From NCBI GenBank assembly GCA_023053545.1, contig JAKZAN010000001.1:2314565-2378564 (forward strand): a DNA stretch of 64,000 nucleotides, written 5' to 3'. Position numbers and translations under genes: made by a program. Positions 1 to 13,758 of the stretch are shown piece by piece. The notes under the pieces are model-generated. The model was not told the origin of the DNA. It did no database searches and saw only the letters and a list, made by a program, of their open reading frames with translations. The stretch is from Lepidurus packardi. Its lineage: Eukaryota; Arthropoda; Branchiopoda; Notostraca; Triopsidae. Within the stretch, counting starts at the first letter, position 1. Every line of letters starts with the position of its first letter.

Positions 1-3000
1 CATAAAAAAGACTTGCTAATGTAATGGTAATCCAAGAATCGCGTGAGTACGAGACAAAAAACAAAAGGGGGCGAGGCCTAATTCCTTCCCTAACCACGTC
101 CCTTAACATAAGTAAAAATATAAACACAATACATACAAATAAAATATTAAAAAAGAAAACAATTTATCCACCTATTTTCTTCCCCACGGAAAACAGATCC
201 ATGATCAATCTAACCCTATTTTCCACTCGATTCCAACATGTCAACCCACCATACGCTTTCGACGTCAATTCCAGCCTTCTGGACCACTTTTTTTTAGTCC
301 TCTTTCCTTCTTTTTATACCTCGGAAACTAACGATCTGCCCCAAAGATTCCTTCAAATACCAGCCTCCCTCCCTCTCCTCCCCATAACCGACCTCCTTCC
401 ATATCATTCGTCATGCACGGCTACTCTAATTGAAGCTTTTCATGCGTAAGACCTGGGTGCGTGCGCCTATCACCCTAATCTTAAACCTTAATCCCCACCC
501 CTTATTGTCAGTCGCCTATTTCCCCCATACACCTGTCCATTTTTCCGAAAAAACGACAACCCACCGCAAGATGAACACAGTAAATCCCAAAGGAAACCCA
601 GCGTGACTACCTGAAGGTACCATGGCAACTGGGGAATAAAATAAACTTGTTTCGTCCGAATCCTTCCAAATGAGCAAATCCTTCCAGCTTCCCCTCATTT
701 CGTTTATTATTCTTACTTTTCTCCATTTTTGTTCGGTTTCGTTGTCAAAATCATCGTCGCACTATATTTCCTTACGTAACCACCTTTACAATTTTTTTAA
801 AAAAATATCCTTTTAGTGTCCCACGTTGCTCAACCCAAGAGCCTACTGTTGCAGAGCCAATACTAGTTAAGAAAAAACTTTATTTATATAAAATACATCC
901 AGTCCAGGGAAAGGAAAAAACGAGAAAAAATGGGTGAGTAGGAGAGCAACGGGAAGCAAAGATGAACGACACACCTGGCTCAACCTGGAAACTACGAGCT
1001 CCTAGAGATCCCGGTACCAGCAGAGTCCCACGAGTCCCCAGAAATCAATAATTTCTCTCCTAAATCCCTCTGTCCTTTCAAATTAGCTTCACTTGGGGAG
1101 AAAAACCAGCCACGAAATCGGCAATCGAGAATTATGGCCACGACTACAGCACTTTAGAAAAATTGAGAAATAATTGGGCCCAACGGCCCCCTATTTTGGG
1201 CGCCGAAACTCGAATTAACCTTTACTTTCTATTGAAAGGTTTTAAAATTGCCCCGTTTTTGTAAGACTAGCTGAGATCTCATATTAGACACAAAAATGTC
1301 GACCTTTTGTTACACCAAAAAGGAGTTTTGTAAAGCTAAAGGAGTTACGAGAGGAAGAAATCCAATTTTGACAACATGCGACTAGTATGACGTCACAAAA
1401 AGCGAGAAATGAGAGGAATTCATTTAACCCAACCATTTTAATGGTAAAATGGTTTTAATTTTTTCTTTAGTTTTCGCATTGATTTTGAAAAAAAATTCGC
1501 ACGACCCTCAAGTTTTCCAAACCTCCTCTATTAATGTTGGAACATTCTTTTTTAAAACCAAAAACTTTTTATAACTTCTACTTTGTTTCAATAAAAAAAA
1601 TATCTCCAACCTTAGCCACGCCCCCTAAACTCACTTTACTCCTCCTCAAAAGGGACCCAAAAAGATAGATCCTGGCCCCTTCTTGGATTCTAAACAGTAA
1701 GCTCGTTTGCTGTCATCCAATCTCTCTATCAAAAGCCGGACTTGTATTGAAAAGGTCTTAGATTTTGGTTCTTTGGTCTTTCCACGGAGCAAAAGGGAAT
1801 CAGGAGGGGGACGGGGGTTGAGGTGGGCATATAATCGATACTTTTGCCTCCGTCTCTCTCGTCACCCCACCCCACACCACCCAAGTTTCCAACGGACGTC
1901 AGCTTTCCTCACAATACAAGTTCTCTCTCTCGCATATGCAAAACTATCTCGACCTCCCACCACCTTAAAAAACATATTTCTGCTGACCAAGAATAAAATT
2001 TAACCTCCCATAGCCAACAAATGAAACAAAAGCCAGTACAAAAAATAAAATAAAAAATACTAACTGAAGTTCTCCTCCTAAGCGACTATTTTACTTAAAA
2101 TCGTCTCTCCATTCTCAAGAAGAAAATCGTTCGTGTCATCCAAAGGAAAGATGCAGCCTCACGTCCCAAAACCTATTGTCCCAGAATCTAAATATAGATT
2201 ATTCATCCATCCAAAGTTCCTCCCTTCCCTTTCTCTCTCCTTCCGCCTCGTCCCGGTTTCTCTATGCAAAACTCCACCACTTTTGACACCTCTCCCGCCG
2301 CCCTCCTACTCGTCTTTCCTTCAGCTTCTGCCTGCATCTCATTAACTTGAAGCCGTCTCTCTCCCTCTCTCATCTCTCTCTGTGCTCACATTGGCTGTAG
2401 CCTGAGGAAACCCAAAAACGAAGACAATACATCACCTACTGCAAAACTCGCCTCATCCCTCCCTTGTCCTTGTGTTCCCCGTTGATATTATATGCAACCC
2501 ACCCATCACCCCCACTAACGCAACACAACGTATGTGAACGATCAATAGGCATAAGCAAGCTTAGCTTTCCAAAAGTTGAAACCATTCAAAAACTTAAGAA
2601 AACGGGGAAGTTGTACGTATTAAAAAATAACCCTCGTACGTTGCCAAAAATGACTTTAGCTTTGCGAAAACCAAACCAAAAACTTGACTAAATTTTTTTA
2701 ACAAGGGGTGAGATTATTTGTAAGATTTTGATGTAATATTTAATATGATTTTGTCTTATTTATTTAAACAAGCGAAACCTATCGTGTTCTTTTTTTTTAA
2801 TGTCAGGAGCTCCAGTTTGAACTCTACTCTGGAACTCCAGAACAGGACAGTTGATGTGGGTATGGCTTATATTATAATGAGGAGGTTCAGTTACCACGTG
2901 AAACGAGTCCAAGGGGTGCAGTACTCTTACTTTTTTATCCTCTTTACTCTCCAAATAAAAATTCTGGAAATTTCCTGGGAAAAGCAACTGTTGCTCAGCA

Positions 3001-3010
3001 TTACGACAAA

Positions 3011-3034
3011 GGGGGGGGGGGGGGGGGGGGGGGG
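3011..3034. repeat. G24 homopolymer tract
   Basis: Twenty-four consecutive G on the + strand, about 120 bp before the (AT)n array. Such tracts are often length-variable and error-prone in assemblies. Confidence 0.95.
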
Positions 3035-3148
3035 TGAGAGAAAGAGAGCATGCAAAGCATTTCCGGTGCTCAGGCACGAACGCGGTACGCGCCTCGCCTC
3101 CCAATGACAACTCACTGCCCCCCAAAAATACAATAAAAGAACAGAAAA

Positions 3149-3388
<240 letters not shown>

Positions 3389-6352
3389 TTGTATCAGTAC
3401 TGCTTGAAAGTTTCCCCGCCATCAGAGGAACTAATCTCAATAATTCAGCTCTTATCTCTTATTAAAAACGAGGGAAAACAATCTTCTAAAGTTTGGAAAG
3501 CGCCGATTAATAAATTAATTGCTAATGGAACAAGTTAAAAAACAAAAAGACAGCATCGATAGCTTAGCTCATGCCCCCTACCTAAGAAAAATAAATCTTC
3601 ATTTCCTAAAGAGCTTTTCTTAGCAACTTTTCCTCGTCCTCTGGATTACTTCTTTCCAACCTACTAGGCATTCAAGTACTTAATCGAGCTTTTTAGGTTC
3701 ATCAGTACGAAAGCCCTTGTCAATAATCGAAGACTTGACACCAATAAATCCATGATTCACAAATTCTTCCAAGATACGGGACAATAGCTATACACTCTCA
3801 GAACAACCAAACAGGTACGGATAATAGCCAACATTTGTACGGTGTAATAGCCCATATACATCTTCCAAAGAAGCTGAAGATGCCTATTGACTATTATCCA
3901 GCTATTTCTCAACATACTGACTACGGACCAAACATTTCATCAAATTTTCTAAATTACACTGCAATGCTCCAATGTGCCTTTTCCTTGAAACTCTCAAAAA
4001 GATCTCGAAAACAAAAATTAAAAAATCGAAAACTAAAATAAATCTCAACTCCTGTCAAAAAGCTACATTTCCCAGACCAAAAGTACTGTAAATCGTCTAA
4101 ACTCTCGTTTTCCCGCCTCCCAAAGGCCACGCCTCCTTTGTCAGTCTGTTTCCCCAAGTGCGAAAATTCTTTGATTCCACGCATAGCAAGTACCCCTCCA
4201 CCCCTTCTAATATCTCCCTTTCTAAATCAAACAAAAATTCCCCCGTAAAAAACCATTGCATCCCGCATCAACTGTTTTATTTTTAGTTTGTAGTGTACTA
4301 AAAAAGCCGAAATCCCACTTCCCCTCCCCTGCAACTAAGCAATGTGACCAAAAAGAAACTACACCATCCCATTACCACCCACCCACCCCCCAAAAAGAAA
4401 AGAACCAAATTCCTACCCATAATAACAACCTCGGACGTTATGTCGTTAAACCGCCATCAAAAGACGTTCACGAAAGTGAATCCCCACCACCTCCCCCCAA
4501 ATTTAAAGTGGAGCTGGAGGAGTTATCATGCAAATGCAAAACGTTTCATGACCATGATCACGATCGTCCCAGCTGTGCTTTTTTCCCCTGTCCAGTCAAT
4601 AGAAATGAGATTCCTAATAAAGTGCCCCTCCCCCCCTTTTTTTCGTTATATGAAATTTTGGAAACCCTCACTCCCGCTTCTTCTTCTTTAGTGTAATAAA
4701 ATATGTAAACGAGCGTTAGTTACACACCTTTCGTGCGTTCTAATTGCTCCAGTTTCCACTCATTTGGTGGTTCGAAGTTTGTCATGTCCTCTTAAAACTC
4801 CAAACTCTCTCCCTCTGCTCCTCATCTCTCCCAAAACATCCCATAAACTAAAACTCTCCCAAGTCTTCAGCTTTACCTTTGGCTGATGCACAGAAAACTC
4901 AAAACCAGGGACTGGAGGGGGGTTTAATGACGTCTCCCAGCGTGGGACTTGTTCCAGCTGTTGCGTCTATCCCGTGCCATGTAAAGGCAGCGAAGAGATC
5001 TTTAAACTGCTTCAGCAACAATCAGATATTCTTCCTTCCCAAACCCGAAAATTTGGGGACATTTCAAATGAATGACGGGAAAATCAAAAAAAAAAAAGAT
5101 AAAGCGTATATATTCGCATAAATCAAAGCGTTGGCATCCATTCTTCCATCCACACGAGCGCCATAATACACTGATTTGATCTATATCAGTATCAAATTAT
5201 AAAAAAAATATAGCAAATTAAATAGAACTTCCCTGCTCTATTAAATTTAAATAATCGTACAGCTTTCAACACGTATCTTTCTTTAACTAGTGCTTCATTA
5301 ACTTTCAACTGTAGTGTGCTTTAGTAAGTTTAATAAATGATCCATTATGTTGAATTACTTTAAAGCTTTACCTCAATAATCGGGAAAAGTAGCTTTGAAC
5401 CTATGGGTGAACCTCGACAAGTTAGTTTTTTGATAAATCATTCTTATTGGAATTCCTCCTGTCTGGCACAAGTTCTTGCGTCTGACATCCAGCTTTCAGC
5501 TCAAACTACAAACGCGAACAGCTTCGCATATTGTAAATACTAAAACTATTCGAGATTCACAAAAAAATGTTTTTAAAGATGACCGAGTTAGAATATCGAT
5601 TAGAGTAGAACATCTCTTCAATACCTTGTAGCCTATAAGAGGATTAACCTTGTAAGGCTTGGCTGAGAAAAGAATAGACTTGAGAGACTTGTCTGAGAAA
5701 ATCTTATATAAATAGCTTCGTCCAAAGCGCCCTTTTGAGAAGCTACAAGACTCTGCGACAAGGCCAGATGAGAGGCGACAAGATGCTATCTTTTCCCAAG
5801 GAAACGGTACAGAAATGTCGCTTGTACCCAGACAGGACAGTGACAAGCCTGTTCTGACACTCATTTCCTTCACCAAAACTTCAATTTTGCATTTCTGCTC
5901 AAAACCAGTCGATTTTCGCTAGAAGATTCTATCCTTACAATCCTCGACCTTGAGATGCAGAATGAGAACTCTATCCTTCAAACAAAACTCGTATTGAAGC
6001 TTAATATAATGAAATTAAATGATAAATACTTCATTTCGCACATTCTCCTCGAAAATCCTTTTCCAACTGCTTAATTAAGTGTAGTACTCGATCGAAACAC
6101 TACAAAGGAGGTCACCTTAAAACTAAAGCGTAGGAAATTAATATCAATATTCATTCTTCTAGGAAAAATAAAACTATTTTTTAAAAGCATTAGAATTATG
6201 GGACGAGTTTCATGTCTTCTTCTCACGAACGTTAAACGTAGGCTTTGATCAACTAGATTTAAGTTAATTAAGAGTTACTTTCAGGTGTTTTTTGCGAAGA
6301 CGGAAGGCGCCAAAAATAAGAATTAAGTCGTCGCCGAAGGCAACGGCACCTA

Positions 6353-6417
6353 CCGCCATGGCGGACCTGGGCTATAACTTTCCACTGAGGAAAATTTCAT
6401 TGTTGTCGATTTGGTGA
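6353..6417 (+). other. Palindrome with a 19-codon micro-ORF
   Basis: A perfect 12-bp palindrome CCGCCATGGCGG (6353-6364) contains an ATG in strong initiation context, followed by 19 sense codons and TGA (6358-6417). The core also resembles two back-to-back YY1 sites (CGCCATnTT-type). It could be a promoter or leader element, a short first exon or chance. There is no evidence of translation. Confidence 0.25.
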
Positions 6418-6757
6418 CTGGGGCGAATTTGGGGAGTTTGCGGAGCCATATTTGCACATAAATCACAGCAGCCTATGGGTAGAAAACCTAGCATGCTTTG
6501 AATTACCTGAAAGCTTCAAGGAACACCAATTTTAAGGCAGAAATATGAAGACGCCAAGTCTCGCCATCCACTATACACACGACTGTGGGTACTGTGCTGC
6601 TCCACGCGCGTACTTAGCGTTGTTTTAACAAATTTTATTTTTTTATTTACTTTTTCTCAAAAAGATTAAGTCTAGATTGTTTGAAGTGAATATTTACATC
6701 TTATAGTTATATTTCGGGTTTTAAGAAACGTTCTGAAATAATTTTCAAGCGCTTTCA

Positions 6758-6856
6758 ATGGAGGGACTGTTTATGTGTGTCGTCTGTTCTATGACATCAC
6801 AGCTAGAGACGTGGACGTTGTTCAGAGACCTAAACATGGGGAAAACAAACCATTGA
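6758..6856 (+). promoter_or_regulatory. Possible uORF in the COG1 leader
   Basis: An ATG at 6758 opens 32 codons ending in TGA at 6854-6856, 12 bp before the COG1 ATG. If the transcript starts upstream of 6758 it would precede COG1 translation as a non-overlapping uORF. The transcription start is unknown, so this is an inference from position only. Confidence 0.25.
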
Positions 6857-6868
6857 AAGTGAGGAAAA

Positions 6869-9800
6869 ATGGGTGCGAATTTGTTAGAACTCGACGTGAA
6901 CAAGCTCTTTGAGCAGAATACTATTGATGGGGTCCAGATTGTTAATAAGAAATTAAAAGCAGAAGTAGACAGGAAACGAGAGGAGCTGCGAGTCACTGTT
7001 GGGTAAAATAAGATCTTTTAAAATCAATTGTATCAATTTCCGGTTTTTTATAAGTGTGTCTTATTAATTTTTTTGTCCTTGTAGGGAGCGTTACAGGGAT
7101 TTAATTGAGGCGGCTGATACCATCAGGGATATGAAATCCAGCAGCCGAAATGTGTTATCGCATCTTTCAGAAATTAGTTCTTTGCTCAACTCTTTGAAGC
7201 ATCGACAGCTAATAGGCTTCACAACAAATTCGTATAAGATGTAAGACAATGTTTATTTTACACCTTAATCCTTAGTACTTGCATCTTTACGTAGGAAATC
7301 ACCCGGCTATCCCCTTTATGCCATAGCAACCCAAATAAAGCTCCTCTTGGACATTCCTGAACTAATATGGACCTCTATCGAAGAAAGCTCCTTCCTAAAA
7401 GCTGCGCAGTTATATCAGCTAGCAGTCCATGTGCATTCAAGTACAGAAAACGTGGATTCGCCACTTGTGATGACGAGAAGTAATAAAAATTTGCCTTCGT
7501 CTTAGGCTTGACGATGGACCCGAGTAATTTGCAAGCTATATCTTGTTTTCCGGTAATTTCCAAGCAATGGGGAGCAATAAAACACTTCCGAGAAGTTATT
7601 CTAAACGAAGTATCTTCTTCTCTTCAAGAACCGGTTATTTCAACCCAGGTTTTTATACAAACGCATCAAAACTTCCATCTAAGCGCCTAAAATTCTCATT
7701 TTCCAGGCAGCGGCAGAAGGAATGACAGCAATTGCCTTATTGAAGCCTCACAGCATGTCAGCGTTACTTCAACTGTTTCTTAGTGAGCGTGAAGAAGCTT
7801 TTGAACGCATTCTTGCGAGAGCAGATGCTTCTGATCTCTTGATTACCGCATTAGACTGCGCGAAAACTTCGTGGGTCCTCATCCATGCCCTTTTTGCTGG
7901 TACTAATTATGAAATATCATAGTTACGTGCTCTTTTCAGTGCAGAGTTTTTATGTCCGGCATTTTTTAGAGGGCTTTACGAACTCAAACTTGACTCAGGG
8001 CTTAATTTCTACGACTGTAAAAGCTGTATGTAGTAGCACAACTCCATTTGTCAATACTTCGGACGGTTTTCTGCCTTTGAAGAACGTGACAAGCAACGTT
8101 AGCGAATTTCGGTAATTTTACTCCTACATTCTTTTAGTGTTCTAACTTATCCTTCAATTTTTGCGGATTCATTCTTGTTTTTGAAAAAGGCCAAGTCTGA
8201 GTCGTCCGTTGGATCCGTTACCAGTGAGCGAACTACGCTCCAAGTGTGTCTCTTGGTCGCAAAACATGCGCAAAATTTGGCTGGCTCATGCCACGCCTTT
8301 GGTTGCCAGAATACCATGCGTTTCTCAAGTCGCAGACTTACGCGAACAACTCTTTCAGTGTTTAAGCCAAGTAATTTTAACCATGTTTTCGATCTTCATT
8401 TAACATGCTCTTTTTCAGTCAAACTGCACGTCAGTACAGTGGGACGAGATCTGTACACGGTTAACGGGACACAGTCTTTCCTTATGGCAAGATAATCTGC
8501 AACCCTTGGTTCAAAAGCGAATTGAAGCCTTGCTAGACGAAAAGATTGTGTGTTTTCTTACACAATTTCAAGAAGGCGTTCTACAGGCCGTCGAAGATGA
8601 TAGGAAGAAAGGGTAAAAAGCTCTGCATAGTTCGGATTCCAAAAGAATTATTTTCTAACAGTTTCCATGATACATTTTGGTTTATAGGACGTCAGAGGTC
8701 GATGTGCGGAATTGGTTGTGGGTGGAGACCGGAAACGACTGGCCTTTTTCGGTTTTGAAGGTTCCAATTCAGAATGGAGGTGGTTGAAACTCGTTTTTGA
8801 CAAACCGATAAGATTAGTTCTGACTTTTGTCTCTTTTTCCTTTCCTTTTCGCAGGTTTATCCCTGAAATGCAGAGGTTTGACCCCAACAGTGGTTCAATT
8901 GTGTACCCAGCTGGAACAAAAACTCCAGGCTTTGTTGGAAGATCTGAATTTCTATAAACCTGCGTCTAGAACGGGCCAAGAAGAGGAAGTATTTTTGAAT
9001 CGACCGGTTTTCGATCGCTTCGCGGATTGGCCAGCTATTGCCAACCATTTGCAGGCAACAGTCGTCACAGAAATGGAAAAGTAAATGAATTGTCCTAAGG
9101 AAAACGTTTTTTACGTTTTCTTCTTCTTTAGAATGCTTCCGAAGTTGCTGGAAAGGACAATAAACAGCGAAATAACGCATACGTTGCTTCTAGGACGCTT
9201 GGGGTTAGGGTTAATTGAACTAATGCCTCAAATGAAAGAAATCGCCAAGGTAATCCTTGTTTCTTGTTTTTTTATTTCGTGTTTTTTTGCCTAGTTCTGG
9301 TTCCCATTGTAACTCAGTTCCCATCTTTAGGTCGAAAACAGCGAATCTTGGGTTCATCTCGTGAGAATTTTTCGGGAATTCGCCTGTGAGGCGTTTGAAA
9401 CGTATCTAAATTTCCAAATTGCCCAATCAAGCCACTTACTAAGCGAGCAGTTAACATGGCATTCTTCTTTCGATACTTTACGATTATTACCAGTAATTGC
9501 TAATCATGTCATTGTTAATTAGATTATCGTCTATTGTCTAATTATCGTCTATTTGATTATCGTCTTATCGTCTAATTATCGTCTATTTTAAAGGCATGGG
9601 AAGATGTAATTGTTCAAGAAGGACACAACCAATCAGTGATTCGCGTTCCTGTGCATTTAAATTACGCTTTGGAAACTGCCTTGGCTTACTTGACCGAGAA
9701 AGTAGTCATTATTGGTCCCCACACATTACCCAAGTAATTAGACGTTGAATAAAAAATAAATAACTAATTGTTAGTAATACAAACAAAATAACTTTTGTCT

Positions 9801-10616
9801 TTAGAAAAGTTTTGCGCAATTTGATGGAAAACGTTGCTCAAATGAGCTTTGCATGCTTCAGCGAATTGAACACTTCTGCGCAGTTACCGCAAACAATCGC
9901 CTTGCAATTTCTATTCGATATCAAATTTTTGGCAGCGTATTTTATGCCTGGCCACAATAAAGTATTTTTGTACTTCTTTCTGTTCTAAAAGAAGTTCCTT
10001 AATTCAGACTCGGATAGGTTTTGCAGGAGAAAATGAAAAGGTTGTGTGAATCTTTGGAAGGACGAGTGGATCCCTTCGATTTGACTGTGATTTCACCACA
10101 TATCCAGGCTAATGTCAAACGCAGCCTCCAGAAATGTCAAGTAATTGATTATTTCCTCCATTTCCCGAGGAAAGTGTTAGTCTTGAGTCGTTATTTAGTT
10201 CTTGTTCGGACCGATAATCACGCCAGATAGACATGCGATGATCCAAAGTAGTAAAATTAATTCGGTGCACACGGAACCCGCCATGTTGCTCTCTTTTGGA
10301 ACACCGATCCCGCCCAAATTCCTGTCTTTGCCCCTAGCAACGCCTTTTAAAATTGCAGGGCCATTCAACGACCTGTCTGTAAGCAAATTAGGGATTGAAT
10401 CACCCAAGAAACTCCACGTAAGTTCAATTTCATTGTTTTGAAAACGACTTCTGAAAACGACTTTTGAAAACGACTTACTTCGAAGAAATATTTGATTAAT
10501 GTTTGACTCTTAAGGCAAAGAAGGCCAGGAAACGTGATGCCTCACCTTCCAGTGCACGATCTAGTGCTGCAGCATTTTTTGGTGCCATGAGCTCCTCCTT
10601 GTTTGGCCAGCATTAA
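6869..10616 (+). CDS. COG1: Conserved oligomeric Golgi complex subunit 1
   Basis: A 17-exon model gives 882 residues (human COG1 is about 980). Exons: 6869-7002, 7085-7240, 7295-7440, 7506-7648, 7707-7899, 7940-8111, 8190-8370, 8419-8612, 8688-8779, 8855-9080, 9132-9249, 9331-9492, 9594-9733, 9805-9961, 10027-10140, 10199-10417, 10515-10616; the sum divides by three. COG1 belongs to lobe A of the COG tether, which captures retrograde vesicles at the Golgi. Seen directly: the N-terminal ERYRDLIEAADTI block, then IKLLLDIPELIW, and near the C-terminus RVDPFDLTVISPHI and LFGPI, all matching the COG1 family in order. The start ATG has an A at -3 and follows an upstream stop. All introns are short GT-AG. 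The gene converges on TSR1, stop codons 81 bp apart. The start of exon 16 is the least certain splice site. Confidence 0.93.
9531..9591. repeat. Short tandem repeat in a COG1 intron
   Basis: Degenerate copies of ATTATCGTCTA in tandem fill most of the intron between 9492 and 9594, ending just before the acceptor. No coding potential. Confidence 0.8.
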
Positions 10617-10697
10617 TTCAGTTTCTTTCGGGAAAACAACAATTGCACTTGATTTGTGTGTATAATATATTGGCGGTTAACCATACAAGATACGCAA

Positions 10698-13600
10698 CTA
10701 TGCCATGATATCGTCGTCGGTCACGTTGGACTCGCATTGGTAAAGAGGAGGCGGGGCTGGAACGCGAGTTTCATAAACCCATTTAGGGAACACGCGTTTA
10801 TATAGATTCATAAGAACGGTATCTTGTGACTTGATCTGTCCATCAAAAACGCACTTCATATGCCCATGAGTTCCTGTTGAGGGAAAGAGTAGGATATTAG
10901 ACACCGACGGAATTATTATGCTAAAAAATACCCAAAGGTTCGCGGATATGTCCACGCCGACCATATTTCGTCCGCAGCTCTACTGGCTTGAACCAGTCGA
11001 TATCTTCGCGGTTGAAGAACATAAACCGCACCACTGCCGACTTCTTATGTACTTTAAATGAATGTCCGCTCAAAACGATTCGTTTCGTGATAATCCGATC
11101 CGGATTCACTTGTAAAACGGATCCTGTCGCCACCAATTGCTGCGTACCGTGTCTTTCCTGGAATGCCAGTACTGACGCCGGCGGGTATATGATAGGTGCA
11201 TAAATGGTCGCCACCACCGTGCTTTCCGGCCTAAAAAATCGCTCGTACTTCGCAGAAGAAAGAATTCACAAAAATCTCTAGTTGATTGTCAGGTTATACA
11301 AAATTTATAGAAATAATAGGAATGGATTTACTTTGTGCTTATTTCCAGAAGTATGTTGACTGTAAATTGGAGCAGCAATAAACCGCCGGTATCCGCAATG
11401 TAAAATGAGCTTATCTTTGCTCTGCAGAGGAAGTTGCTCCCCACACAGTGTCGCCAAAGGTCGTTTCAGGAGCAAATTGACGACTGACATTTTTTGCTCA
11501 TGGGGCAACACGCCCACGACGGTTAAGGCAAATCGGAGGCGTGGCCTACCACCAAATATGCCGGTACATCCTTGATGAGCAAACGTACATACGTTCCTGG
11601 CTCTACACCTTCCCTCTCCGTCTGCAAAACGCGTTTTCGTGTACGATTAAAGTTTTCGAACTGGAAAATCCGCGCGTAATCCGAAGGAAGGTTTTCTTTG
11701 GGGTCCCAGGCGGAAGTACGGAAGGATTGGAGGCCACGGTACTTCTGAAAGCGTGTCCGGGCTGGGACATCCTTGGGCGTGTCTATCTCATCCGGCCATT
11801 GAGCGTCTTCGCGAGCTTGTTTGATCTTGTGCAAATCTTCCTCTTCGTCCTCGATATTGAAGCTCACTTTTTTGTCGTAACGTTCGGGTTCGCCAGATTC
11901 AGTTACAGCAATCGATTCCATGTCTTCTTCGGCAGAGTTTTCTCCCTCGTCGACGGAAACGATGTCCTCGTCGTCGCTGTCACCTTCTTCGGGAGCCATG
12001 TCGTTGTCTTCGGAGTCGGATCCTGAATCTTCATCACTTTCTCCGCCTAAAGATTCAATAAAATATTGAATAATGAACAAAACACAATACAATAGACATA
12101 GAATTGGTGCCAGAGATCGTACCTGCTTCTAAGATGTCTTTGATCCACGCCGCCTGGTATTCTGAAGTACCTTTCGGGACGCGTTTAGTCTTGCCCGAAT
12201 TTTCTTGCATGGCTTCCTCTTTCATTTCCTCGGCAGTGGGCCATGTTTGCTCTCCTTCCATGGGATCTAATTCATTTTCCGCTTGCAAAGACTCCTGTAC
12301 AGGAGATTTTCGTTAAAAGTGTTATAAAAGTCAGTTATAGAAAGATTGTGCTTAAATAAGTCAGATTTTACTTGTTTTTCTAGATCTGCTAAGTCTAAAA
12401 CGGTTTCGGCTAATTCTTCTGTTTCATCTTTGCGTTTACGTTGGGAGGTGATCAAAGGGTAAGGATCTTGGGGTCCTTGGATTGCCGAGAGCTGGAAATC
12501 GCCCCAACCTGGGACATGGACTAAACTGTTGACAGAAAGAGGTTGTCCTCGGACGTATCCTTCGACTGCCAATGTACCCATAGATTTCTAAAGGTGAAAG
12601 AAAGTCTTAAATGACCGTGATATCAATAACAAGAAAATTAAGTTACTTCATGTTCATAAGGGTTGAAAGTGTACTTTTCAGCCAACAAATGCGGTCTCTG
12701 ATCGCGCTGGAAGACAGGACGTTGCTTCTGACTTCCAATTTGATGCAATAATCTTAACGCATCAGCTTCATTATCCAAGACTTCCAGTTTATCTAAAGGG
12801 TACACTTTCTCAAGCTGCTTTTGGATTGTCTTCTTCATATCACCACGTCTCTGCAGAATAAGACCAAAAAAGATTAAATATCAGATTTGACTTTGAATAA
12901 AAACCCAAAGCAATGCATACTTTCTGGGGAACTCGATCCAAATCCGTGAGAGCGAAAATAGGAGAAGGCAAACCTTGAGCCATGATTGTGGTTAACAAAA
13001 CTCCACCTTCGACATCGAACCCAAGAATTCCTTCGCGTAAAGACGAAACTGTTGGTGCCAATGAGCCTTCGGCGATGGACTGAACACCATCAGGATCAGG
13101 AGCTATCAGAAATAGCACCGTATCAGCCACTTTGGTGGCGTCTAATGTGGCGTAAATGTCGCCAGGAGGTGGGACAATCAAACTAAATCTTTGACGAAAC
13201 CTAGGGAGACTATTCAGACCCATATGAATAGTGTGACAAGTTCAAATTAATAGTTGAAATTGCTAAAAATGCTTTACAAACAGAGATTTTAGTTACCTAA
13301 CATGAAGAATCCCCTTAGGGCTGCTTTTAATGACTGCATCTTGGTCACAGTTCTTGATTAGCTTAAGCAATTTAAGAGGATTAGCCGCTGAGCCTAAAGG
13401 CACTACTGCGACTAAAAACGGAGGACTTTCTTGGCTTCCCAAGGCCCTTTTCTTGGCCACAATCTCATCTCGCTTGTTCTTCCGGATCTGGGTTGCTTGC
13501 TGCTTCCGGGAAAGGCGACTTCTTTCTTTCCTGGCTCTCTTGGTAGCTAGTTTCACTTCTACGCGACCTTTAAACCGAATAAATGAATACATTTTAAGCA

Positions 13601-13758
13601 CACTGTTTGTTTAAGTGGAAAAGAGTGAAAAGTCACAGCATACCCTTGGTGACTTTATCTAATTCATTCTTGCTTCGATGACGCCCGTGCTTATGTCCTT
13701 TGTTTTGCTGCTTGAAAAGACCTGAACGATGCACTTCTTGTGGTTTTTCGAACGGCAT
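10698..13758 (-). CDS. TSR1: Pre-rRNA-processing protein TSR1
   Basis: TSR1 is a GTPase-like but catalytically inert factor of the BMS1/TSR1 family, needed for 40S subunit maturation. Exons in coding order: 13758-13644, 13567-13297, 13209-12921, 12850-12647, 12587-12372, 12294-12123, 12046-11332, 11247-10932, 10873-10698. Seen directly: a basic N-terminus ([15 protein letters not shown]), [24 protein letters not shown], an acidic stretch of Asp/Glu/Ser, [51 protein letters not shown], and the C-terminal [17 protein letters not shown]. All follow the order of human TSR1. The frame breaks once inside exon 7, near 11523: one missing base relative to the family puts a TAA in frame, and conserved sequence resumes at once in the next frame. 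Exon lengths total 2474, one short of a multiple of three, and restoring one base would give about 824 residues (human 804). This may be an assembly error or a null allele. Confidence 0.93.

Noticed and set aside
24..449. 141-codon ORF at the window start
   Set aside because: Low-complexity, pyrimidine-rich, no domain or splice context.
4256..4696. 146-codon ORF, Pro/His-rich
   Set aside because: Composition follows the C-rich tract; no family and no conserved pattern.
5496..5876. 126-codon minus ORF
   Set aside because: No recognisable motif; isolated in non-coding DNA.
7309..7322. X-box-like GCCATAGCAAC in COG1
   Set aside because: Only the right half fits and it is inside coding sequence.
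7480..7505. A 26-bp micro-intron in COG1
   Set aside because: An equally in-frame donor at 7441 gives an ordinary 65-bp intron and a better match to the family.
8112..8137. Second 26-bp micro-intron in COG1
   Set aside because: It leads into the wrong frame; the acceptor at 8189 gives the conserved sequence.
11541..12026. 161-codon plus-strand ORF
   Set aside because: Antisense shadow of TSR1 exon 7.
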